Shown here piece after piece: positions 43,123 to 54,500 of a stretch of 64,000 nt of DNA. This DNA is from Sinonovacula constricta (Eukaryota > Mollusca > Bivalvia > Cardiida > Solecurtidae), in contig CM017572.1 of NCBI GenBank assembly GCA_007844125.1, positions 34,523,544 through 34,587,543 on the forward strand. Reading direction: 5' to 3'. The number at the start of each line of letters is the position of its first letter. Position 1 is the first letter of the stretch. Both the position numbers and the translations under genes were made by a program. The notes below the pieces were generated by a model, which saw only the letters and a list, made by a program, of their open reading frames with translations, made no database searches and had not been told where the DNA came from.

Positions 43123-43435
43123 ATACACAAGTTGCATAATCACACACATACATACACTTCACTGTCTCATCATCTGTCTTTAATTACGACTTAAAATAAT
43201 GCTAATAAGCGCTAATTAGCGAAAAACATCTTTCTTTTTTATTTATTTATTTTTTTCAAAATAATGGCAAACATGAACATAACGACAAATTAGCATAGAA
43301 CATTTATTGAATCCAATACTAAAAAAAAATATTTCATTGTTCAATAAAAATATTACAAACACATTGTTAATAGTAATTTAAGCATTAACTTTGGAAAAGA
43401 AAATCGTTCAAAAAGATTTTCTTGTATATTTATAT

Positions 43436-43507
43436 ATGTGGTACGAAGTCTCCGGGAAAGTGGCACGAAGTCTCCTGGCACGAGATCGTAGTGGTACGAA
43501 GTCACCC
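43436..43507. repeat. Right arm of the GACTTCGTACCAC inverted-repeat pair
   Basis: GTGGTACGAAGTCTCCGGGA and two further GTACGAAGTC copies, inverted relative to 42548-42622. Confidence 0.45.
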
Positions 43508-43520
43508 TAATTCGCAACAA

Positions 43521-43728
43521 GCGAGCATGCGCAATGTGAGCATTTCCGGCAACCGCTTACGTAAATACATGGAAGTAACATTGTGTGCCTGTGTTTCTGT
43601 TAGAATAGTTTACAGCGACCTTCCAGCAGCCAGCATTTTCAGCCAAATCGAGTGTTAATGTTACTTATTGTGTGCTCTCTTTATGTGTTGGTTTAAAAAG
43701 AACAACCAGTAGGGTTCGTGGATTCACT
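43521..43728 (+). promoter_or_regulatory. Putative promoter and 5' non-coding exon of the TRIM-type gene
   Basis: NRF1-like GCATGCGC at 43525-43532 and an ETS-type TTTCCGGC at 43543-43550, a frequent pair in TATA-less promoters. A strong donor, GTAAGT, follows at 43729, and a strong acceptor, TTTTTCTTGCAG, ends at 44915, 50 bases before the TRIM start codon. The predicted transcript would splice 43728 to 44916. Transcription start is not known. Confidence 0.4.
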
Positions 43729-43809
43729 GTAAGTGTTTATTGTCACTAACTTGACTAAGCAACTTAAACTTTTTGAACGATTTTCTTTTCAAAAGTTAAT
43801 GCTTAAAGA

Positions 43810-44900
43810 AGAAGAAGAAAAGCCTAAACAAGGCTCGTGATCTGAAATACAAATTGTGCATACATTAGTTAACCCTGTTAATTTTATCTTCACTTGGGAC
43901 CAAATATCAGTAATTAAGCTTCATCTTCTTCCGGGTTGTGACAACTTGAGTGCAGTACCCACTAGTGCAGCAAGCCATGTCAATGTTGTCTTTATCAATG
44001 GGGAAGATAACATAAGCATTTCACCTTTTGACCTATGTGCTTAATGTATGGCTTGTCTTTGGGTTAAGTCAGCTTAATGTCTTTCCTATGCATTACATTT
44101 TTAAAAGCTTGTTTTTCTCATTACAGAATAATATTGAAAACTATATTTTCTGGATATCCGCATGTGGTTTCATTTAAACAATGCGTTCTTATATAAAGCA
44201 ACACTTATTTTTATATTGTTCATGTCAAAACAGTTTGATTATACGTACGTTTGTTATAACCCATGGGTTTTGATTGGACAAAATGATGCCAAATTAAAGC
44301 GTCTGTTGTAGGCCTGAAATCTAAAGGTCAGCCTCAGTTGTGATTTTGTTGAAGAGTTTCACATTTTTTGCAATAAGCATATTTCTTTCAAATGCTCGTC
44401 ATTTAGAATGCACACAGTTTCTTTCCTGGACTAGAATTGTATTTACAACTTTTCTGTTGTAAACAGGCTGAGGATGCCTAGCATGCACTTTCTGTTTACC
44501 GTCACAGGTCAGAATAAAATGTGTTTATCGATGAAACTTCCATCGTTCACTCACACATTTAAAATCCAGTTAGACTCCATTCATGAATACATATTTTCAA
44601 CAGAATACAACTTTGTGTTACCTGACTGGCAACAAAATTCTTGTTTAACTTAAGCTGAATCTACTGTTCATGTGTAATAGAGTGCAAACGTTCTGTCATT
44701 GTACACACTCTTGTTGTTTGCAATATCACAAACCCATAACCATCTGAGGTCCTACTTAAAGCATACCTTGTATAAACTGACTTTGCAAAGCCATTTAACT
44801 TAAACAAATTGTATCATTTATTTAACCATTATCAGGATAAGATTGAGTTACTGTGTTTCCTGCTGTTGACCTCGGTTCACATTGACTTAGCAACACATAC
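43810..44900. other. Probable first intron of the TRIM-type gene, nothing else recognised
   Basis: It lies between the candidate donor at 43729 and the acceptor at 44915. AT-rich with no repeat recognised. Confidence 0.35.
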
Positions 44901-44965
44901 ATATTTTTCTTGCAGCACAGATCTCAGTGTACATACTTTTGGAAATCTTGTTGTGGAAAGTAAAT

Positions 44966-45273
44966 ATGGCAACTAAAATTGATGCAGAGCAGGGGTCAGA
45001 TGAATATAACGATCCTAAGTGTTTCATTTGTGCCAAGAAGAAAAAAGACAAGACTGCAGATTATTATTGCTCTGACTGCAATAAACATCTGTGTACATCA
45101 TGCTTAGGATTTCATAATCATTTGCATGAAAATCACAATGTACTGAAAGGACATGGAGGAGACAAAGATGTGCTTACCGAGAAATGTGGAAAACATGCTG
45201 ATGAACTAATAACGTTGTACTGTCGACAGGATGATGAACTGCTGTGTAGAAAATGTTGCCTCTTGGATCACAG
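44966..45273 (+). CDS. TRIM-type gene, first coding exon (B-boxes)
   Basis: ATG at 44966 (AATATGG) begins MATKIDAEQGSDEYNDPKCF. An upstream in-frame GTG at 44927 is not used as a start in nuclear genes. 308 bases, ending at donor GTCAGT in phase 2 within the codon for Arg103. Confidence 0.75.
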
Positions 45274-48064
45274 GTCAGTAATCTTAACTTAAAGATGGTA
45301 TCCAACAGTTTGCCTGTATCTTATGCATTAATCAACATTTTAACCCAATTGTAAGGAATTTGTGGCCAGATGCGACATAAACTTATACTTTAGTTTAAGC
45401 AAATGCTATTTGAAACATGACCTAATTCTCAGACAATACATATCATGACATATATCGCTGTCCATGTCCATTCTTTCCAAATCTATAAATAAGGACGGGG
45501 TTCAGCTTAAATGTCAGTACTTGTTACCCAGATGATCAGGAAAACATGATCTCAAAAGTTAGTGATTAATGGTTGTCTTAGTTTCATGATTCATTTTTCT
45601 AATGACAAGTGGGTTTTATGCTTTTCTTTTCTCATGGATATAACGGACCAATCAATACCATTTCTCGGGATCTTTTCAGGTAACTATAATTTATTTGGTA
45701 GCCTTAGAGAAAAAATGTTGAAACTGTTGAATAGCACGTTTAACAAAATATTGTTGTTTTTTTTTTAATTTAAGCTCAAGGTTCAGTCCCAGATCATAGC
45801 TCAGTTTAAAAGCTCAATACTTAGTTGTTAATTGTGAGCCATTTTCATATATGGCTTTATCAGATATGTATATATGTTGCTTTTAAATCTATTTATTTGT
45901 AAATCAAATTTGGCAAGTTGAAGCAATAAAAGAAAATGCAAAATACGCAAATCTTACATAGGTTTTAATGTAAATGATACAATATGGCCATTGTTAGTCT
46001 AACCTAGTTACAGTTTGTTCCCACAATTAAGGTGGGTGTGGCTACAACCCATCTGAGAAAGGGTCAGTGCCTTAATTCCCCATGTACTGATGACAAACTT
46101 AAGTACATTATGATGTCATCACCCTGGGTAGATGGTGTCATCATTGAATGTTGGTGTTATCACACAATAGCAGAAAACACGGTTCTTTAATTGTACTTGA
46201 CTAGAAAAGAAAACAAAAAATAGCAGCAAGGTTAGAAATGCATTCGGATATTCAGTGAATTGTGTTTAAAACTTTATTAATGCTTATAGATTTGGGATGA
46301 TGTTGATTTGGTTAGATCAGAAGTCATTTGACATTTTGTATCAAAACCTTGTAATTCATCCACTGTTTACAGTTTATATAGCAAATTATTTAAATATAGA
46401 AATACACATTCCATGTAAAAATATACTTATTGTTTCTGTTATCATCCCGCGTATGCATCCTTGTGACACTGTTGATAGTAACAAAACGGCCGCCGGGACT
46501 ATAGGCTGATATTTCCACATATGCATTGATATTTTCTGACAGAATTTACCTGGCAAATTATATAAAATGGCCAAGTAAAAAAGGCATGTTACCTCAACTG
46601 CTTAATTCTTGTGAATATATTAATTGAACAAAATTGTCTCAGAAAAATGTTGTTAAAATTCTGAGCATCTAGATTCTTAAACTAAAACCAGTGTGTACCA
46701 GACTTGGTAGCGCAATCAGTAGAGCGTCGGCTCCCGGATCGCGACATACCAAAGTCATTAACAATGGTAGTGGTATTGCTCCCTTGCTAGGGTGTTTAAT
46801 CAAATATTAGGCTAGTTTCACAACTGGTTGACCCAGTGTCAGGATAATGTGACCGGGTGTGGAATCATGTCAGGTGTTTACGGCATGTTATACACAGTGA
46901 TGGCAGCACTATATCGGCTTTGAGTGGACACCGTGGAAACCAAATAAACAACCAGACTCACTGTGTGTAAAATATTGTTTCTGTTTCAAAGGCAACTTCC
47001 AAATAAAAAAAAAACATTTGTGGCAGGCCAGTATTTGAAAGGTAGCGTCGTCGACTCATAATGCCATTCACTACATGTGTTTTAGTCATACTCGAGGGCA
47101 AGCTATTTCACGTGCGGTCTTTCAGCTTGCATGTGGTGTACGGGCTGTTCAGCCTAGACATGTATATTTTTTTTCATTTCTTTTCAGGAAATGTCAGGAC
47201 CCCAAGAATATAAGGGAATCCTCTGATGAACTCAATGCTGATCCTGAGTTACAACCAGTCCCGGAACAATTAAAATCGGCCCTAGACAGTATTAACAAAG
47301 CTATTGCAGCTTTAGATAAGTACGTGGCTAATATTCAGCATAGTGGTGATGGTTTTCTGAAAGATCTGGAAGACTATGCGAAGAAATTGTTGTGTCGAAT
47401 TAAGGAGCTAAGAGAGAAGGGTAAGAAGGATATCAAAAGTAAACAAGAAGAGCTTCTTGCAGTTGCCAAACAACATCGACAGGCATGTGCTGTAACTAAA
47501 GATGAAATAAGCCAATGCTTAGACAAAATTACAAAGTCAAAAAACTGGAAAGCCAATATGTTTGTCCTTAAGAAGAAGGGCAAGATAATAGCTCAAAAGG
47601 TTGGTTCACTTTATAATGAGTCGGACAGTGTAATAAAGGGATGTCAATTCAACTTCCTGGCTGACATGAAAGTACTTGACTCCCTCAACTTCTTCAATTC
47701 CCTTATTGAAGAAGGCAGCACAAGGGTACAGGATGTGAGCTCACAGTGTGCTGTGGAAGGTGAAGTTGATAAACCAGTACAGGCGACATTAAGGAGACCA
47801 GGAGAGAAACAAGGAAAGAAACCATCGGTTGAACAAGCTCTTTACAGTAAACAAGTTAGAAAATTCAACATCCGTATATCAGAGGATAAGGCCAGTTGTT
47901 ATATCTTGGGTTGCTGTTCCCTCAGTGATGGAAGTCTGGTGGTTGTTGATTTCAGTAACAGCAGACTGAAGCTTGTAGACCCGTCACATAACAAGATAAC
48001 CAAGTACTGCCATACAGAAGGACAGCCAAGGGACATATGCTGTATAAGTCCACAAGAGGTAGCT
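44966..48064 (+). CDS. TRIM-type gene: double B-box, coiled coil, propeller start (3' end not found)
   Basis: Two coding exons (44966-45273 and 47188-48064) join in phase 2 to give 395 residues, open at the 3' side through donor GTAAGT at 48065. There is no RING domain; the protein opens with B-box 1 (cysteines at 19, 22, 35, 38, 43, 46 and a His cluster near 50-57) and B-box 2 (CGKH at 74-77, C86, C94, C97, DH at 101-102, C105 across the splice). A long charged coiled coil follows (about 120-270), then CCSLSDGSLVVVDFSNSRLK near 350-370, the first blade-like strand pair of an NHL/propeller-type C-terminus. Such proteins are greatly expanded in bivalves; some TRIMs are E3 ubiquitin ligases in innate immunity, but RING-less ones may only bind partners. 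The remaining exons must lie beyond the satellite or the gene is truncated by it. Confidence 0.75.
45274..47187 (+). other. Intron of the TRIM-type gene
   Basis: GT at 45274, acceptor TTTCTTTTCAG ending at 47187. It contains a diverged family C SINE at 46694-46945. No other feature was found. Confidence 0.65.
46694..46945 (+). repeat. Family C SINE, diverged copy, intronic
   Basis: It shares the head (GGTAGCGCAATCAGTAGAGC), ACCAAAGTCATTAACAATGG, GTGTCAGGATAATGTGACCG and CAGCACTATATCGGCTTTG with the copy at 41889. The B-box region is deleted. Confidence 0.55.
47188..48064 (+). CDS. TRIM-type gene, second coding exon (coiled coil, propeller start)
   Basis: Acceptor TTTTCAG at 47187; 877 bases, phase 2 in and phase 0 out. 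It begins KCQDPKNIRESSDELNADPE, completing B-box 2, then heptad-rich helix (KDLEDYAKKLLCRIKELREK) and the IS-EDKASCYILGCCSLSDG stretch. The open frame upstream of 47188 is intron. Confidence 0.75.
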
Positions 48065-48244
48065 GTAAGTATACTTTTCATGTCTCTTTGCTGATTTAAT
48101 TGGGATGTATAATATCATGTATAATATAGACACGCAAGATATTCCAACAATTAAAGAACTAAAAGTCTAAAAAGTTGCATGTGCATGGTTATTGTAATGA
48201 CAGGTGTGTTCAAATATGTATTATTTACTAGCATTCTCTAAGAC

Positions 48245-48460
48245 AACCATAGTTGGGCATCTGTGGTTGAGACATTGGACTTTGGATCGGAGGTTTCGAC
48301 GTTTGAACCCTGAAAAGAATCTTGCAATGTAAGTCCTTCGGCAATACTGTGTTGTGCACAATGCTGCGTGTACTTCGTACTTGAAGACTGGTTCTTCACA
48401 GAATGTGGGCAGTCAAGAAAAAAACTTGACTGTAAATAAATAGTTTTAAACAAAACCAAA
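48245..48460 (+). repeat. SINE family B, diverged copy
   Basis: tRNA-like head GGGCATCTGTGGTTGAGACA and GACGTTTGAACCCTG, then GTCCTTCGGCAATACTG, GACTGGTTCTTCACAG, GGGCAGTCAAGA and a TAAATAAATAG tail. It matches the better copy at 63239 in order. Confidence 0.55.
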
Positions 48461-48599
48461 AACTAAAATAAATGCTCTTATTGAAAAACAGTTTCTAAAC
48501 TTCTTAGACTTAAGTTTTAAATATTAAATTTTTTCTGCAATATTAGTGTTTATGACAACAAACTCATAATTTTTAAGGAGGATTTGTGACTTACATCAT

Positions 48600-51500
48600 G
48601 GAAATTTTGTGGCTACATACTTCTGATGTTACTCTATCAAAGAATTATGTCATTTATGACTGAAATGCAGTCCCCCCATACTTCTGGTGTTACTCTAAAT
48701 GTTGTGTCAGTTATGACTGAGATACAGTCCTTTCACAATTCTGACGTTACTTACTCTTAGCGTTGTCAGTTATGTCTGAGATACAGTCCGTTCAAAATTC
48801 TGATGTTACTCACTCTTAGCGTTGTGTCAGTTATGACTGAGATACAGTCCGTTCACAATTCTGATGTTACTCACTCTTAGCGTTGTCAGTTATGACTGAG
48901 ATACAGTCTGTTCACAATTCTGATGTTACTTACTCTAAGCGTTGTGTCAGTTATGACTGAGATACAGTCTGTTCACAATTCTGATGTTACTTACCCTAAC
49001 CGCTCTGTCAGTTATGACTGAGATACAGTCCGCTCATAATTCTGATGTTACTTGATCCAAGCATTATGTCATTGATGACTAAAGTGCAGGCCACTCAAAA
49101 TTCTGATGTTACTCACCCTTAGCATTGTGCCGTTTATAACTGAGATACATTCTGCTTATAGTCCTGATATTACTGACTCTAAGCGTTGTGTTGTTTACGA
49201 CTGAGATACAGTCCGCTCACAATTCTGATGTTACTTACTCTAAGCGCTCTGTCAGTTATGACTGAGATACAGTCAGCTCATAATACTGATGTTACTCACT
49301 CTAAGCGTTGTGCCAGTTATGACTGAGATACAGTCTGTTCATAATTCTGATGTTACTTACCCTAACCGCTCTGTCAGTTATGACTGAATACAGTCCGTTC
49401 ATAATTCTGATGTTACTCACTCTAAGCGCTGTGTAAGTTATGACTGAGGTACACTCCGCTCATAATTCTGATGTTACTCACTCTAAGCGTTGTATCAGTT
49501 ATAATTCAGATACAGTGCGCTCATAATTCTGATGTTACTCACTCTAAGCGCTGTGTAAGTTATGACTGAGACACAGTCCACTCATAATTCTGATGTTACT
49601 CACTCTAAGCCTTGTGTCGGTTAAGACTGAGATACAGTCCGTTCATAATTCTGATGTTACTCACTCTAAGCGATGTCTATGTTATGACTGAGATACAGTC
49701 CGCTCACAATTATGATCCTACTCACTCTCAGCGTTGGGTCAGTTATGACTGAGATACCGTCCGCTCATAATTCTGATGTTACTCACTCTAAGTGTTGTGT
49801 CAGTTATAACTGAGATACAGTCCACTCATAATTCTGATGTTACTCACTCTAAGCGCTGTGTAAGTTATGCTTGAGATACAGTCCGCTCATAATTCTGATG
49901 TTAATCTAAGCGTTGTGTCAGTTATCACTGAGATACATTATACTCATAATTCTGATGTTACTCACTCCAAGTGCTGTGTCAGTTATGACTAAGAAACAGT
50001 CCGCTCATAATTATGATGTTACTCACGCTAAGCATTGTGTCAGTTATAACTGAGATACAGTCCACTCATAACTTTGATGTTACTCACTCTAAGCGTTGTG
50101 TCAGTTATGACTGAGAGACAGTCCGCTCATAATTCTGATATAATTCACTCTAAGCGTTGTGTCATTTATAACTGAGATACAGTCCGCTCATAATTATGAC
50201 GTTTTTCACTCTAAGCGCTGTGTAAGTAATGACTGAGATACAGTCCGCTCATAATTCTGATGTTACTCACTCTAAGCGCTGTGTAACTTATGACTGAGAT
50301 ACAGTCTGCTCATAATTCTGATGTTACTCACTCTAAGCGTTGTTTCAGTTATGACTGAGATACAGTCCGCTCATAATTCTGATGTTACTCACTCTAAGTG
50401 TTGTCAGTTATAACTGAGATACAGTCTGTTCATAATTCTGATGTTACTGACTTTAAGCGCTGTGTAAGTTATGACTGAAATACATTCAGCTCATAATTAT
50501 GATGTTACTTACTCTAAGCGTTGTGTCAGTTATGACTGAGATACAGTCCACTCACAATTCTCATGTTACTCACTCTAAGCGCTCTGTCAGTTATGACTGA
50601 GATACAGTTCACTCATAATTCTGATGTTACTCACTGTAAGCGCTGTGTAAGTTATGACTGAAATACAGTCCGCTCATAATTTTGATGTTACTCACTCTAA
50701 GCGCTATGGCAGTTATGACTGAGATAGAATCCGTACATAATTCTGATGTTACTCACTCTAAGCGCTGTGTACGTTATGACTGAGATACAGTCCGCTCATA
50801 ATTCTCATGTTACTCACTGTAAGCCTTGTGTGAGTTATGACTGAGATACAGTCTGCTCATAATTCTGATGTTACTCACTCTAAGCATTGTCTCGGTTATG
50901 ACTGAGATACAGTCTGCTCAAAATTCTGATGTTACTCACTCTAAGTGTTGTGTCAGTTATGACTGGGATACAGTCCGTTCACAATTCTGATCTTACTCAC
51001 ACTTAGCATTGTCAGTTATGACTGAGATACAGTCCGCTCATAATTCTGATGTTACTTGATCAAAGCATTATGTCATTGATAACTAAAATGCAGGTCACTC
51101 AAAATTCTGATGTTACTAACTCTTAGCATTGTGCCGTTTATAACTGAGATACATTCTGCTTATAGTCCTGATATTACTGACTCTAAGCGTTGTGTTGTTT
51201 AAGACTGAGATACAGTCCGCTCACAATTCTGATGTTACTTACTCTAAGCGCTCTGTCAGTTATGACTGAGATACAGTCAGCTCATAATACTGATGTTACT
51301 CTAAGCGTTGTGTCAGTTATGACTGAGATACAGTCTGTTCATAATTCTGATGTTGCTTACCCTAACCGCTCTGTCAGTTATGACTGAATACAGTCCGTTC
51401 ATAATTCTGATGTTACTCACTCTAAGCGCTGTGTAAGTTATGACTGAGATACAGCCCGCTCATAATTCTGATGTTACTCACTCCAAGTGCTGTGTCAGTT

Positions 51501-54500
51501 ATGACTAAGAAACAGTCCGCTCATAATTATGATGTTACTCACGCTAAGCATTGTGTCAGTTATAACTGAGATACAGTCCACTCATAACTTTGATGTTACT
51601 CACTCTAAGCGTTGTGTCAGTTATGACTAAGAGACAGTCCGCTCATAATTCTGATATAATTCACCCTAAGCGTTGTGTCAGTTATAACTGAGATACAGTC
51701 CGCTCATAATTATGACGTTTTTCACTCTAAGCGCTGTGTAAGTAATGACTGAGATACAGTCCGCTCATAATTCTGATGTTACTCACTCTAAGCGCTGTGT
51801 AACTTATGACTGAGATGAAGTCTGCTCATAATTCTGATGTTACTCACTCTAGGCGTTGTTTCAGTTATGACTGAGATACAGTCCGCTCATAATTCTGATG
51901 TTACTCACTCTAAGTGTTGTCAGTTATAACTGAGATACAGTCTGTTCATAATTCTGATGTTACTGACTTTAAGCGCTGTGTAAGTTATGACTGAAATACA
52001 CTCAGCTCATAATTCTGATGTTACTTACTCTAAGCGTTGTGTCAGTTATGACTGAGATACAGTCCACTCACAATTCTCATGTTACTCACTCTAAGCGCTC
52101 TGTCAGTTATGACTGAGATACAGTTCACTCATAATTCTGATGTTACTCACTCTAAGCGCTGTGTAAGTTATGACTGAAATACAGTCCGCTCATAATTTTG
52201 ATGTTACTCGCTCTAAGCGCTATGGCAGTTATGACTGAGATAGAATCCGTACATAATTCTGATGTTACTCACTCTAAGCGCTGTGTACGTTATGACTGAG
52301 ATACAGTCCGCTCATAATTCTCATGTTACTCACTGTAAGCCTTGTGTGAGTTATGACTGAGATACAGTCTGCTCATAATTCTGATGTTACTCACTCTAAG
52401 CATTGTCTCGGTTATGACTGAAATACACTCAGCTCATAATTCTGATGTTACTTACTCTAAGCGTTGTGTCAGTTATGACTGAGATACAGTCCACTCACAA
52501 TTCTCATGTTACTCACTCTAAGCGCTCTGTCAGTTATGACTGAGATACAGTTCACTCATAATTCTGATGTTACTCACTCTAAGCGCTGTGTAAGTTATGA
52601 CTGAAATACAGTCCGCTCATAATTTTGATGTTACTCACTCTAAGCGCTATGGCAGTTATGACTGAGATAGAATCCGTATATAATTCTGATGTTACTCACT
52701 CTAAGCGCTGTGTACGTTATGACTGAGATACAGTCCGCTCATAATTCTCATGTTACTCACTGTAAGCCTTGTGTGAGTTATGACTGAGATACAGTCTGCT
52801 CATAATTCTGATGTTACTCACTCTAAGCATTGTCTCGGTTATGACTGAGATACAGTCTGCTCAAAATTCTGATGTTACTCACTCTAAGTGTTGTGTCAGT
52901 TATGACTGGGATACAGTCCGTTCACAATTCTGATCTTACTCACACTTAGCATTGTCAGTTATGACTGAGATACAGTCCGCTCATAATTCTGATGTTACTT
53001 GATCCAAGCATTATGTCATTGATAACTAAAATGCAGGTCACTCAAAATTCTGATGTTACTAACTCTTAGCATTGTGCCGTTTATAACTGAGATACATTCT
53101 GCTTATAGTCCTGATATTACTGACTCTAAGCGTTGTGTTGTTTAAGACTGAGATACAGTCCGCTCACAATTCTGATGTTACTTACTCTAAGCGCTCTGTC
53201 AGTTATGACTGAGATACAGTCAGCTCATAATACTGATGTTACTCTAAGCGTTGTGTCAGTTATGACTGAGATACAGTCTGTTCATAATTCTGATGTTACT
53301 TACCCTAACCGCTCTGTCAGTTATGACTGAATACAGTCCGTTCATAATTCTGATGTTACTCACTCTAAGCGCTGTGTAAGTTATGACTGAGATACAGCCC
53401 GCTCATAATTCTGATGTTACTCACTCCAAGTGCTGTGTCAGTTATGACTAAGAAACAGTCCGCTCATAATTATGATGTTACTCACGCTAAGCATTGTGTC
53501 AGTTATAACTGAGATACAGTCCACTCATAACTTTGATGTTACTCACTCTAAGCGTTGTGTCAGTTATGACTGAGAGACAGTCCGCTCATAATTCTGATAT
53601 AATTCACTCTAAGCGTTGTGTCAGTTATAACTGAGATACAGTCCGCTCATAATTATGACGTTTTTCACTCTAAGCGCTGTGTAAGTAATGACTGAGATAC
53701 AGTCCGCTCATAATTCTGATGTTACTCACTCTAAGCGCTGTGTAACTTATGACTGAGATGAAGTCTGCTCATAATTCTGATGTTACTCACTCTAGGCGTT
53801 GTTTCAGTTATGACTGAGATACAGTCCGCTCATAATTCTGATGTTACTCACTCTAAGTGTTGTCAGTTATAACTGAGATACAGTCTGTTCATAATTCTGA
53901 TGTTACTGACTTTAAGCGCTGTGTAAGTTATGACTGAAATACACTCAGCTCATAATTCTGATGTTACTTACTCTAAGCGTTGTGTCAGTTATGACTGAGA
54001 TACAGTCCACTCACAATTCTCATGTTACTCACTCTAAGCGCTCTGTCAGTTATGACTGAGATACAGTTCACTCATAATTCTGATGTTACTCACTCTAAGC
54101 GCTGTGTAAGTTATGACTGAAATACAGTCCGCTCATAATTTTGATGTTACTCACTCTAAGCGCTATGGCAGTTATGACTGAGATAGAATCCGTACATAAT
54201 TCTGATGTTACTCACTCTAAGCGCTGTGTACGTTATGACTGAGATACAGTCCGCTCATAATTCTCATGTTACTCACTGTAAGCATTGTGTGAGTTATGAC
54301 TGAGATACAGTCTGCTCATAATTCTGATGTTACTCACTCTAAGCATTGTCTCGGTTATGACTGAAATACACTCAGCTCATAATTCTGATGTTACTTACTC
54401 TAAGCGTTGTGTCAGTTATGACTGAGATACAGTCCACTCACAATTCTCATGTTACTCACTCTAAGCGCTCTGTCAGTTATGACTGAGATACAGTTCACTC

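Larger units (their letters stand above)
43379..43805. repeat. 37-bp inverted repeats bracketing the putative TRIM promoter
   Basis: TAAGCATTAACTTTGGAAAA... at 43379-43415 reappears inverted at 43769-43805 with one mismatch in 37. The enclosed 350 bp holds the CpG-containing promoter-like stretch and a likely 5' non-coding exon. Confidence 0.65.

Noticed and set aside
47075..47187. Upstream start for the second TRIM exon
   Set aside because: The stretch lies before a strong TTTTCAG acceptor; the peptide up to FLFR is intronic and unlike TRIM.
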